Below, in pieces: positions 44,595-52,861 of a stretch of DNA of 64,000 nt. The notes under the pieces were generated by a model that ran no database searches, had not been told where the DNA came from, and saw nothing but the letters and a program-made list of their open reading frames with translations. Both the position numbers and the translations under genes were made by a program. Origin of the DNA: Alicyclobacillus fructus (lineage in GTDB: Bacteria; Bacillota; Bacilli; Alicyclobacillales; Alicyclobacillaceae); assembly GCF_017329605.1 (NCBI RefSeq), contig NZ_JAFMTY010000019.1, positions 1 to 64,000 on the forward strand. The letters are read 5' to 3'. The first letter of the stretch is position 1; the number at the start of each line of letters is the position of its first letter.

Positions 44595-44603
44595 CATAGA
44601 GTG
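44595..44603 (+). promoter_or_regulatory. Candidate sigma-K/sigma-E -10 box
   Basis: CATAGAGTG fits the CATAnnnTR pattern of mother-cell sigma factors, 31 nt before the 33-residue ORF. A CACC (44573-44576) lies 18 nt upstream, slightly far for sigma-K. Supportive of sporulation expression only in part. Confidence 0.3.
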
Positions 44604-44634
44604 AACCATCGAATGACGAGGAGGTGTTGAGACG

Positions 44635-44736
44635 ATGTACGGTGTCTTCGGTGGCTACACCCGCTGGGCTGTCGTGTTTCTCATCATCTTCGTGCTGTTC
44701 ATTCTTCTCGTTCCCTACGGCGCCTATGCCAACTGA
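44635..44736 (+). CDS. YjcZ-family small membrane protein, 33 residues
   Basis: The ATG has GAGGAGG 9-10 nt upstream. The peptide starts MYGVFGGYTRW, continues with one hydrophobic helix (VVFLIIFVLFILLVP) and ends YGAYAN. This is the pattern of YjcZ-type sporulation peptides in Bacillus, which are often missed in annotation. It should insert in a membrane. Function is unknown. Confidence 0.72.
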   Translation: MYGVFGGYTRWAVVFLIIFVLFILLVPYGAYAN

Positions 44737-44863
44737 ACGCCATGGCTGCGTGAGCCGCGCGTCAGTCGCGGCTCGCCCCTTTTCCGGGGCGCCACCTTTG
44801 CGCCGAACTTCGCTGCGCTCTGCCTCTCCAATCGTGTATCATCAGAACGAGAGGAGAGAGCGC

Positions 44864-46045
44864 ATGAATGGTATCGTGATTCTGGGAGCTGGATACGCGG
44901 GTCTCGCCGCGGCCCTAGAACTGGATCGGCATGGTATCCCCTTTACCCTCGTCAATCGCGAACCTTATCACACGTTCAAGACCCTGTTGCACGAGGTGGC
45001 TGGCGCGCGGCACGATCCACACACGTACGCGTTGTCGCTGGAAGACCTCTTTCGCAACCAGACGAGCCGGGTCCTCGTCGCAGAGGTGAAGGGACTCCGG
45101 CTGTCGGACAAGCTTGTGGAAACCCATCGAGGTCCCGTGGGGTATGAATCGCTGATCATCGCGTTGGGCAGCCGCACCTCCACGTTTGGCCTGCCTGGCA
45201 TCGCGGATTACACGTTCCGGCTGGACTCGCTGCGCTCTGCCATGGAGCTGCACCACCATCTCGAACGCGAACTGGAGCTTTACGAGCAATCCGGCGATCC
45301 GGTGCACCTGCGCGTCCTGATCGCGGGCGGAGGACTGACCGGCGTTGAGCTGATGGGCGAATGGGCGGACTGGCTGCCCAAGCGACTGCACGAGAAAGGG
45401 CTTTCTCTCAAGGACTTGTACCTCGGACTGATTCACGCGCACTCCGAAATTCTACCTGACGTCGACCACCAACTCCGAGCCATCGCGGAACAAAAGCTCA
45501 TCGAGCGCGGCGTGGAACTGATTCTCAATGAGCGCGTCGCGGGCGCGGAGCCGCGGGCTTACGTGCTCGCCTCCGGGCGAAGAATCGAAGCCGGCACCCT
45601 GGTGTGGACGGGAGGTGTCGAAGCGCCCGCCTTTCTGAAAGAGGCGGGGCTTTCGGTCGACGCGCGCAACCGGGTGGATGTCGACGAATTTCTCGCGGCC
45701 AAAGGCTTCCCGGACGTGTACGTCATCGGCGACTGCGCGCGTTTCACCGATGCCGAGGGCCGTGTCCTGCCCCCGACCGGCCAGGTGGCCGAACAGATGG
45801 GACACCATCTCGGCGCCAATCTGGTTCGATTGGCGAACCGCCACTCACCCCTTCCTTTTCAATATCGCGATCACGGCATGGTCGCGTCGCTCGGTCCGAG
45901 ATTCGGCGTCGCGGAGATCGGCAGGCACCACGCCACAGGCGCGACCGCACTGGTTCTCAAAGATGGTTCCAAACTGAAATATCTGATGCATTTAGGAGGA
46001 CCGGTAACCGTTCTCAAAAAATATCGGCAGTGGCTCGAGATTTAA
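44864..46045 (+). CDS. ndh: Type II NADH dehydrogenase-like flavoprotein
   Basis: This 393-residue FAD enzyme has the N-terminal dinucleotide motif ILGAGYAGLAAALEL, a second site VLIAGGGLTGVELMGEWAD and the FAD-contact segment PDVYVIGDCARF, as in NDH-2 enzymes that pass electrons from NADH to quinone without pumping. The ATG at 44864 follows GAGGAGAGAG. Other pyridine nucleotide-disulphide family roles are less likely. Confidence 0.87.
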   Translation: MNGIVILGAGYAGLAAALELDRHGIPFTLVNREPYHTFKTLLHEVAGARHDPHTYALSLEDLFRNQTSRVLVAEVKGLRLSDKLVETHRGPVGYESLIIALGSRTSTFGLPGIADYTFRLDSLRSAMELHHHLERELELYEQSGDPVHLRVLIAGGGLTGVELMGEWADWLPKRLHEKGLSLKDLYLGLIHAHSEILPDVDHQLRAIAEQKLIERGVELILNERVAGAEPRAYVLASGRRIEAGTLVWTGGVEAPAFLKEAGLSVDARNRVDVDEFLAAKGFPDVYVIGDCARFTDAEGRVLPPTGQVAEQMGHHLGANLVRLANRHSPLPFQYRDHGMVASLGPRFGVAEIGRHHATGATALVLKDGSKLKYLMHLGGPVTVLKKYRQWLEI

Positions 46046-46051
46046 GCACAA

Positions 46052-46073
46052 AGGCCGCGAAAGCCCGCGGCCT
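46052..46073 (+). terminator. Terminator of ndh
   Basis: AGGCCGCG / CGCGGCCT form an 8-bp stem with a 6-nt loop immediately after the ndh stop; the T-tract is weak (CTGTT). Confidence 0.5.
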
Positions 46074-46108
46074 CTGTTCCATTCGACATTTCCCGAGAAA
46101 TTGTGCAG

Positions 46109-46609
46109 TCACACCTCGGACGATGGCTCAGATCGCAGCATTTGTCCCATGCCCGACAGAAAACGCAACATGAATCGAATCGCATAAGATACATTTGGAT
46201 CCTTAAGCAACGCAAGCAGCTCGAAAAGGCCGAGCGGCTTGTCGTCCTTCTGTGCCTCCTGTTTCGCCTTGCCCAACCCCGCTGAAGCGCTGTCGACGAG
46301 CTTCATCAGCATGTCGGGATCGAACTTTCCCAATGCCTGCGCCAGTCCGATGGCGTTTTGAAGCGCGGACGCGTACTCCTCTCGCGCGAGGAGATCCACG
46401 AGGTGCGCCAACACGCGGTCCCCTCGTTCGAGAAGCGCCGTCAGCATCGGCAGCAGACCCTTTTCTTCGGCCAACGCGACAAGGTGAATCAGGCGTTCCG
46501 CGGCCTGTTCTTCTTGAATCACGGCGTCGGTCAGACGCTCGAGGGCGCGCTGCCGCCGCTCCTCGGGCGTCTCCTCCCGGCGCTCGATGATGCGGATGGG
46601 TTCAGCCAA
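46109..46609 (-). CDS. DUF1641 protein (YrhD-like)
   Basis: This 166-residue, largely helical protein ends in the DUF1641 segment (PLGLFELLALLKDPNVSYAIRFMLRFLSGMGQ). Relatives are encoded beside formate dehydrogenase in Bacillus (yrhD next to yrhE), as here, which suggests an accessory role. The start is TTG at 46609 with GGGAGGG upstream; it lies 3 nt after the fdhA stop. Confidence 0.85.
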   Translation of the reverse strand: MAEPIRIIERREETPEERRQRALERLTDAVIQEEQAAERLIHLVALAEEKGLLPMLTALLERGDRVLAHLVDLLAREEYASALQNAIGLAQALGKFDPDMLMKLVDSASAGLGKAKQEAQKDDKPLGLFELLALLKDPNVSYAIRFMLRFLSGMGQMLRSEPSSEV

Positions 46610-46612
46610 CGA

Positions 46613-49597
46613 TCATCCCTCCCTGACCCGCGCGCCCTCGGTCACCAACGGTACATAATCCGGGCGAGCCCACTTCTTCTCCACGTTCACGCCGGGCTGC
46701 GGATTCGGCTTGCCAAGGCGGAAGTTGCCGCGCTTGACGGGCGGCTCGCCGCACGTCTGAATGACTTCCATGCGCACGCGCATCTCCTTATATGCGGGTG
46801 TGTAAGTCGCAGTGTCGTGATCGCTGGACGTCAGGCGATTGACCGCCTCCTCATCCCTGTGCGACAGGAGCGGGACGTAGATGCGCTTGCCCGAGACGCG
46901 ATCGGTCACGGCCACGCGCACCTTGATGCTGCCATACGGCGAGATGAGGCGCACCAAAGCACCGTCCTGGATGCCGCGTTCCTTGGCGAGCTCGGGCGCA
47001 ATTTCGACAAACGTCTCCGGAACCTTCTCGTGGATTCCGGGCACGCGGCTCGTCATGTTGCCCTCGTGGAAATGCTCGAGCAGTCGCCCGTTGTTCAGTT
47101 CGAGATCGTACTCCTCGCCGACTTCGATGGGCGGCGTCCAATCCACCGGATACAGACGCGCCTTTTGGTCCGGGAATGCAAACCCGTCGGTGTAGAGGAG
47201 CGGCGTGTCGGTGCCGTCGGGACGCACGGGCCACTGCAGGCTCTGATAGCCCTCCAGGCGGTCGTACGACGCGCCGCGGAACAGATCGGCCGCGCTGGCC
47301 ATCTCCTCGAAAATCTCGCGCGGTGACGAATAGTTCCAATTGGCTCCAAACCGGTTGGCGACCATTTGAATGATCTCCCAATCCGGCTTCGAGTCGCCCA
47401 ACGGCTCAAGTACCCGATACAGGCGCTGGATGCGCCGCTCCGTATTGGTGAACGTACCCTCCTTTTCGAGGCTCGGACATGCCGGAAGAACCACGTCCGC
47501 GAACTGCGCGGTCTTCGACAGAAACACGTCCTGGACCACGAAGAATTCGAGCTTGCGGAAGGCGTCCTCGACGTAGTTCGCGTTCGAATCCACGACCGCC
47601 ATGTCTTCGCCGCACAGATACATGGCCTTGAGACGCCCCTCGTGGATGGCGTCGACCATCTGATGGTTGTTGAGCCCCGGCGTGGTCGGAAGTTCGACAC
47701 CCCACAACCGCTCCCATTTGCGGCGCTGCTCGTCGTTGTCCACGCGCTCGTAACCCGGAAGGAACGGAGGTGCACAGCCCATGTCGCCCGCGCCCTGCAC
47801 GTTGTTGTGGCCGCGAAGCGGATACGCGCCGGTGCCTGGGCGAGCGACGTTGCCCGTGACGAGAAGCAAGTTGCAGATGGCGGTCGACGTGTCGCTGCCT
47901 CCGCGATGCTGCGTGACACCCATGGCCCAACAGATCGCAACGCGCTCGGCTTCCATGATCATCTCGGCGACGCGGATGAGATCTTCCTTGCGCAGGCCGC
48001 ACATCTCGCTCGCATAGTCCAGCGTAAACTTCTCGAGCGACCGGACATATTCGTCAAATCCGTTCACGCGCTCGCGCAGGAACGCCTCGTCATGACGACC
48101 TTGATCGATGATGTACTTGGTCACCGCGGACAACCAGATGAGATCCGTACCCTGGCGGGGCTGGATGAACAGATTCGCGCGCTCCGCCATGATGTTGCGC
48201 CGGACGTCCGCCACGATGTGCTTCTGCCCGCGCTTCTTCTGTGCCCGGCGCAGGCGCGTCGAGAGCACAGGATGCGCTTCGGCGGGATTCGCGCCCACGA
48301 TGATGACGAGATCGGCCAGCTCGAGGTCGCGAATGGAGCCGGTGTCGCCGCCGAGACCCATGGTGCGCCTCAGCGCTTCGGTGGCCGGGGACTGGCAGTA
48401 ACGCGAGCAGTTGTCGATGTTATTCGTGTGCATCACAGCGCGCGCCAGCTTCTGCATCAAATAGTTCTCTTCGTTTGTCGTCTTGGACGAAGAGATGAAC
48501 GCCACGGCATCATAGCCGTACTTGGCCTGAATCTCCTTGATACGCCGCTCGATCACGTCCAGTGCCTCGTCCCAACTCACTTCCACGAACCGGTCGCCCT
48601 TGCGCACCAGCGGCTTCGTCAGGCGATCGGGGCTGTTCACAAAATCCCAGCCAAACTTGCCCTTGACGCACGTGGAGATCTGATTTACAGGTGATTCCAT
48701 CTGTGGTTCGACCTTCAGAATGTGCCGATCCTTCGTCCACACGTCAAAGGCGCAGCCCACGCCACAGTACGTGCAGACCGTCTTCGTCTTGCGGATGCGA
48801 GCCTCCCGCATCTCGTGCTCGATCTCGGAGATCACGAAGATGGACGAGTAGCCCGGTTCCACCTTCTTGGTGAGGTCGATCATTTTGTCAAGCGTCGGCT
48901 TCTCAATGGAAGTCAGAAATCCCGCCTCGCCAAGCATGGACTTTTCCATCAGCGCGTTGGTCGGGCAGACGGTCACGCAGTGACCGCATGAAACGCACGA
49001 TGATTCGTTGATGGGCACGTCGTCGTCCCAGATGACGCGCGGAACCTCGCGATCCCATGCGATCGACAGCACTTCGCTGACCTGAAGGTTCTGGCACGCC
49101 TCTACACATCGCCCGCAGAGAATGCATTGCTGCGGATCGTAGCGGTAAAACGGGTTCGACATGTCGACTTCGTACGGCTTCGGCGTGAACGGGTACGCCT
49201 GGTGCTCGACGCCCATCTGCATGACGGTGTTGTGCAACACGCAGTTGCCGTTGTTGTTGTCACACACCGTGCAGTACAGCTCGTGGTTCTTCAGAATGCG
49301 GTCCATCGCCTCTTTACGCGCATACCGCGCGGCGACCGATTTGGTGCGGACCACCATGCCTGCCTGCGCCGGCGTGGAACAAGCGCGCACGAGTTTGCCA
49401 TCGATCTCGACAATGCAGGTATCGCATGTCTCAATGGGGCCGAGCGCCGGATGATAACACACGTGCGGATGGTCCTGCCCCGTGGACAGAATGGCGTCGA
49501 GCACCGACGCGCCGCTTTCCACGGCGACCTCCTTGCCGTCGATCTCGAGCTCAACGGTCCGGGCCTCGGCCTGAGCTTCGGTCCTGATATCGATCAT
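46613..49597 (-). CDS. fdhA: Formate dehydrogenase, molybdopterin-containing
   Basis: This 994-residue cytoplasmic enzyme oxidises formate to CO2. It has an N-terminal [2Fe-2S] domain (Cys47, Cys58, Cys61, Cys73), a His/Cys region, two 4Fe-4S clusters (CILCGRCVEAC and CVSCGHCVTVC), a further [4Fe-4S] site (Cys275, 278, 282, 310) and a bis-MGD domain. The molybdenum ligand is Cys401 (NIDNCSRYCQSP), where some homologues have selenocysteine. The domain order matches YrhE. It follows focA after 118 nt and precedes the DUF1641 gene. Confidence 0.94.
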   Translation of the reverse strand: MIDIRTEAQAEARTVELEIDGKEVAVESGASVLDAILSTGQDHPHVCYHPALGPIETCDTCIVEIDGKLVRACSTPAQAGMVVRTKSVAARYARKEAMDRILKNHELYCTVCDNNNGNCVLHNTVMQMGVEHQAYPFTPKPYEVDMSNPFYRYDPQQCILCGRCVEACQNLQVSEVLSIAWDREVPRVIWDDDVPINESSCVSCGHCVTVCPTNALMEKSMLGEAGFLTSIEKPTLDKMIDLTKKVEPGYSSIFVISEIEHEMREARIRKTKTVCTYCGVGCAFDVWTKDRHILKVEPQMESPVNQISTCVKGKFGWDFVNSPDRLTKPLVRKGDRFVEVSWDEALDVIERRIKEIQAKYGYDAVAFISSSKTTNEENYLMQKLARAVMHTNNIDNCSRYCQSPATEALRRTMGLGGDTGSIRDLELADLVIIVGANPAEAHPVLSTRLRRAQKKRGQKHIVADVRRNIMAERANLFIQPRQGTDLIWLSAVTKYIIDQGRHDEAFLRERVNGFDEYVRSLEKFTLDYASEMCGLRKEDLIRVAEMIMEAERVAICWAMGVTQHRGGSDTSTAICNLLLVTGNVARPGTGAYPLRGHNNVQGAGDMGCAPPFLPGYERVDNDEQRRKWERLWGVELPTTPGLNNHQMVDAIHEGRLKAMYLCGEDMAVVDSNANYVEDAFRKLEFFVVQDVFLSKTAQFADVVLPACPSLEKEGTFTNTERRIQRLYRVLEPLGDSKPDWEIIQMVANRFGANWNYSSPREIFEEMASAADLFRGASYDRLEGYQSLQWPVRPDGTDTPLLYTDGFAFPDQKARLYPVDWTPPIEVGEEYDLELNNGRLLEHFHEGNMTSRVPGIHEKVPETFVEIAPELAKERGIQDGALVRLISPYGSIKVRVAVTDRVSGKRIYVPLLSHRDEEAVNRLTSSDHDTATYTPAYKEMRVRMEVIQTCGEPPVKRGNFRLGKPNPQPGVNVEKKWARPDYVPLVTEGARVREG

Positions 49598-49715
49598 GCC
49601 GACATCCCCCTTGTCTTACAGTTTGCGCGCGAGAGGAGACAGACGGCCGCGTACACGCGCCGCGCCCCACGGCGAGGGCGCGGCCGATGGCGGGCGGGTC
49701 GGTGGAGTGGACGCC

Positions 49716-50507
49716 TCAAGCCTCCCGGCGAGACTTCGTCAAGTACACGAGGTAGTAGGCAAGCGCCGTGAAGATCCATCCGCCGATGGCGTTGCCGATG
49801 AAGGCGCCACACCACTCCTCGATGATCTTGCTCCAGGAATAGTCCGCGCCCACCCAGAGCCCGGCTGGCAACACGAACATATTCGCGACGACGTGCTGGA
49901 ACCCGATGGCCACGAACGCCATAATCGGGAACCAGATGGCGAAGATCTTGCTCACAATGTCCTTGGCTCCGTACGCCATCCAGACCGCGAGGCACACCAG
50001 CCAGTTACAGCCGATGGCGGACAAAATGGTCGGGCCGAACGCGAGCTTGGCCTTGGCCGTCGCGATGGCAATCACCGTCGCCTTGAACGGATCGGCCGTC
50101 AGCAGGTGTGCTCCCACGCCGAACGCGCCCGCCACAAAGAGTGATCCCAAGAGATTCCCGACGAGCACCCAGAACCAGTTGTAGACCAGGCCGCCGAGGC
50201 TCGCGCGTCCGGCGTGGACGGCAATCGGGACCGTCATCATGTTGCCCGTCAAAAGCTCGCCGCCGGCGATCACGACCAGCATCAGCCCGACGGGGAACAC
50301 CGCGCCGCCAACCAGGCTCTTGATGGACGCCAAGCTGTCGGGCAAGCTGGCCGTCACGCGGATGTCGACCAAGAAGCCGAGCGCAATGAAGGCGCCCGCC
50401 AAAATGCCGAGAATCAACAGCTTCCACCAGGCTTCCTTGGTCTTCTTTTCTCCGATTTCCACCGCCAGTTGAGCAATCTCCGCAGGACTCAGAGACCCGT
50501 TGCTCAT
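49716..50507 (-). CDS. focA: Formate/nitrite transporter
   Basis: This 263-residue FNT-family channel has six helices and the family motif GAFIALGFLVDIRVTASLP early, then GGELLTGNMMTV and GNLLGSLFVAGAFG. Its place before formate dehydrogenase points to formate. The ATG follows AAAAGGTGGGAG. It is the first gene of the focA-fdhA-DUF1641 operon and corresponds to YrhG in Bacillus. Confidence 0.93.
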   Translation of the reverse strand: MSNGSLSPAEIAQLAVEIGEKKTKEAWWKLLILGILAGAFIALGFLVDIRVTASLPDSLASIKSLVGGAVFPVGLMLVVIAGGELLTGNMMTVPIAVHAGRASLGGLVYNWFWVLVGNLLGSLFVAGAFGVGAHLLTADPFKATVIAIATAKAKLAFGPTILSAIGCNWLVCLAVWMAYGAKDIVSKIFAIWFPIMAFVAIGFQHVVANMFVLPAGLWVGADYSWSKIIEEWCGAFIGNAIGGWIFTALAYYLVYLTKSRREA

Positions 50508-50630
50508 CCAACTCCCACCTTTTCTGCTCAGCGCTGTTTGCGAGTCACATCGTTTCTAAAGTTACCTTGCGCATCACGGCGCGCTTCATACCTATGACAA
50601 AAGCCATCATGACCCCATCGCCGTGCGCGC

Positions 50631-50672
50631 AAAAAAAAGACACAAATTGCCGCTCTGCGGTCAACTTGTGCC
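50631..50672 (-). terminator. Intrinsic terminator upstream of focA
   Basis: On the minus strand GGCACAAGTTGACCGC pairs with GCGGCAATTTGTGTC (15 bp, one bulged A, two G-T pairs) around an AGA loop, followed by eight T. It is the strongest terminator in the window and ends a transcript 123 nt before focA. Confidence 0.85.
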
Positions 50673-50765
50673 GATGTGTTCGCCTGCAGCATCTACAGGC
50701 CAACCATTCAAGCGCCGAGCCAATTGTTCGTAGCGCGCCCACTCACGCGAATGCACCCGCCACGC
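50631..50765 (-). ncRNA. Candidate structured leader or small RNA before focA
   Basis: A promoter at 50799-50772 would start an RNA of about 135 nt ending at the terminator. It has no open frame with a good ribosome binding site. Besides the terminator hairpin it contains a closed 8-bp hairpin GCCTGTAG/CTGCAGGC (50700-50682) and GCGCG/CGCGC arms nearer the 5' end. It may be a riboswitch-like attenuator for the formate operon or a separate small RNA. I could not match it to a known RNA family. Confidence 0.45.
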
Positions 50766-50771
50766 GCTCTC

Positions 50772-50799
50772 ATTATATCACGTTCCATCTGAAACCGAA
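50772..50799 (-). promoter_or_regulatory. Extended -10 promoter of the RNA before focA
   Basis: TGATATAAT (50780-50772) is an extended -10 box with perfect TATAAT. A weak -35 TTCGGT (50799-50794) lies 16 nt upstream. It sits just after the stop codon of the DUF2294 gene. Confidence 0.6.
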
Positions 50800-50805
50800 T
50801 ACAAC

Positions 50806-51222
50806 TCATTCTGCGGATTCTTGGCCTTGACTTCCTTGTTTCCCGAAGCGAGGTTCGCCGTCGGGCAGGGGATCCCGCGGAATCGGACGCTCGAAGATGA
50901 AAACCGAGACGCCCATGTCCTCTTCCACCTTGAAATCGGAAAACAGGTACAAAAACTTCGACCCGGCCACCTCTTCCAGCCCTTCGGGAACCTTTCGCTT
51001 GTACAGTTCCTGAATCATGCTCGTGCGCGCCACGCGTACCATTTCGGCCCCTTCCGGCGTGCGGCTGATGAACTTCTCCGTCGGCGTCAGATTGCCTTGC
51101 AACACGGAAATTGCCATGTTGTCCACAAACACCGTGTGAATTCGCTCCGGCCCTTTGCCGAAACACTCCTTGCGCACCCTGCGAACAATCTCGTTGAATG
51201 CCTGTTCGCGGCTTTTCGGCAT
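50806..51222 (-). CDS. DUF2294 protein
   Basis: This 138-residue protein shows the DUF2294 pattern (EIVRRVRKECFGKGPERIHTVFVDNMAISVLQGNLTPTEKFI). The biochemical role is unknown. It is upstream of the formate operon on the same strand but is separated by a promoter and terminator, so it is probably not simply cotranscribed. ATG at 51222. Confidence 0.78.
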   Translation of the reverse strand: MPKSREQAFNEIVRRVRKECFGKGPERIHTVFVDNMAISVLQGNLTPTEKFISRTPEGAEMVRVARTSMIQELYKRKVPEGLEEVAGSKFLYLFSDFKVEEDMGVSVFIFERPIPRDPLPDGEPRFGKQGSQGQESAE

Positions 51223-51341
51223 TCCCCATCGCCCCCGGCCGTCTGCCTCTCCTCTGACTCTATTGTAGTCACTTCTCATCCGTGAGCCAAATCTGGTATT
51301 CGAGCGAGACTTCGACTACATTGACCTCAGGAGGCGATTGC

Positions 51342-52181
51342 ATGAGCATCGTGTTTGCGGCCATCGCGCCGCATGGACTGCCCATTCTCCCCGAACTCGC
51401 GGGCGATCATCCGGATCTGATGTCGAAAACCCGAAACAGCCTCAGAGCCCTCGGCGAGGCGGCGCGCACGGCCGATCCCGACGTGTTCGTCATCATCACG
51501 CCGCACGGCATTCGCGCGGAGGGCCAATTCACCATCAGTGCAAGCGCCTACATGGAGGGCGAACTCAACGAACAGACCGCCGCGCTGATGGTGCGGATGC
51601 AGCGCCCCGACAAGGGCCACCGCGTGCACATGAGGCGAACCGTCGATCGCGATCTCGCCCTCGCCATCGCACAGGCCGCTTCGCCTGACCTGCCCTTGGC
51701 CGTGCTCAACTTCGCCACGGCAGACGGTCCCCTCTCCACCCTGCCGCTCGATTGGGGCAGCATGATCCCGCTCGCGTTCATGCCGGATCGACCGGTGGTG
51801 GTGATCCAGACGGCGCGATCCCGCCCGTTCACCGAACATGTCCGCCTTGGGCAAGCCGTCCGGACGGCTTGCGACGCCCTCCGCCGCCGAGCGGCTCTTA
51901 TCGCGAGCTGCGATTGGGCACACGCGCATGCGGAGGACGGCCCGTACGGATATCACGAGGACGCGGGAAGGCTAGACGCGGAGGTCGAGCAACTCATCGC
52001 GGCCGGAGACCTGGAACGCCTGGCGGACTTCCCGGCCGACATGATCGAAAACGCGCGGCCCGATGGCATGTGGCAGGCGCTCGTTCTGGCGGGCGCCGTA
52101 CCCAAAGCGGAACGCCGCCCGCACGTCTTGTCCTACGAGCGCCCGACGTACTTCGGCATGCTGTGCGCAAAGATGGCGTGA
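51342..52181 (+). CDS. LigB-type class III extradiol dioxygenase-like protein
   Basis: This 279-residue protein has the LigB-family fold markers: AAIAPHGLPILPE at the N terminus, DVFVIITPHG, and a C-terminal ASCDWAHAHAEDGPYGYHEDA. His residues in these loops would bind iron in a dioxygenase; MEMO-type relatives lack activity. The substrate and catalytic competence are unknown. The ATG follows CAGGAGGCG. Confidence 0.8.
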   Translation: MSIVFAAIAPHGLPILPELAGDHPDLMSKTRNSLRALGEAARTADPDVFVIITPHGIRAEGQFTISASAYMEGELNEQTAALMVRMQRPDKGHRVHMRRTVDRDLALAIAQAASPDLPLAVLNFATADGPLSTLPLDWGSMIPLAFMPDRPVVVIQTARSRPFTEHVRLGQAVRTACDALRRRAALIASCDWAHAHAEDGPYGYHEDAGRLDAEVEQLIAAGDLERLADFPADMIENARPDGMWQALVLAGAVPKAERRPHVLSYERPTYFGMLCAKMA

Positions 52182-52210
52182 CGCTCGCCAATCCCTTGCC
52201 AGCCGGACGA

Positions 52211-52801
52211 TCACGGCGCACCGATGACGGGATCCTGAAGCTGACTCGACACGACCAGCGTGTCGAGAACCTTCGCGACCTGCCCCGAATCCGTCATCAC
52301 GAGGCGAAACGTGCCGACATGCCCCAGCAAAAACCGGCGATGGAGCCCGTCCGCGTGGCCCGGCACGGGTTGAAACACCGCGGTTTCGAGGTCCGCCGTG
52401 CGCACCTCGCACCGATTTGCGTCCACACCTTCGACGTCGAGCTCCCAGCCGAGCGGCACGGAGAGCACGAGCGAACCGCGGTTGGACTTCGCTCCGCGGC
52501 CCGTGTCCCGGCCGTCCGTGTACGCGCGCGGCGAGACCGGAGCGGTGATCGCCCGGCCATCCGTGTACGCCTCACCCGCCGTGGGCGGGGTGATTCCGCG
52601 GCCGTCCGTCGCCTCAAGCGGGGCGGACCCGGGAGGCCCCGCGACGGGCCGGAGATCGACCGTGACCACGTGATGCGCCGTATCGAGGCGAATCGTGTGC
52701 ACGGTCGGGCCATACACCGCCTGCCGCGCGGACGCGGAGACTGTGGGTCCGTTCGTCAGCAAGTGGCCTAAGATCGTCAAGGAAACGAGAAGAGCGGGCA
52801 C
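52211..52801 (-). CDS. Secreted hypothetical protein with TDGR repeats
   Basis: This 196-residue protein starts with a signal-like hydrophobic segment (ALLVSLTILGHLL). Residues 64-98 contain three TDGR units at 65, 80 and 95, an exact 15-residue period, in a Pro/Ala-rich context. The C-terminal half is a likely beta domain (SLVLSVPLGWELDVEGV). The start is GTG at 52801. I do not recognise a family. Confidence 0.65.
   Translation of the reverse strand: MPALLVSLTILGHLLTNGPTVSASARQAVYGPTVHTIRLDTAHHVVTVDLRPVAGPPGSAPLEATDGRGITPPTAGEAYTDGRAITAPVSPRAYTDGRDTGRGAKSNRGSLVLSVPLGWELDVEGVDANRCEVRTADLETAVFQPVPGHADGLHRRFLLGHVGTFRLVMTDSGQVAKVLDTLVVSSQLQDPVIGAP
52508..52609 (-). repeat. 45-nt tandem repeats coding TDGR units
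   Basis: Three in-frame repeats of 45 nt encode TDGRGI, TDGRAI and TDGRDT units within the secreted protein. Confidence 0.6.
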
Positions 52802-52861
52802 GCTGGATCATCCTCTCATACAACGGTCGGATGAGCCTAGGTTGCCCGCTGTTTTCCTTTT

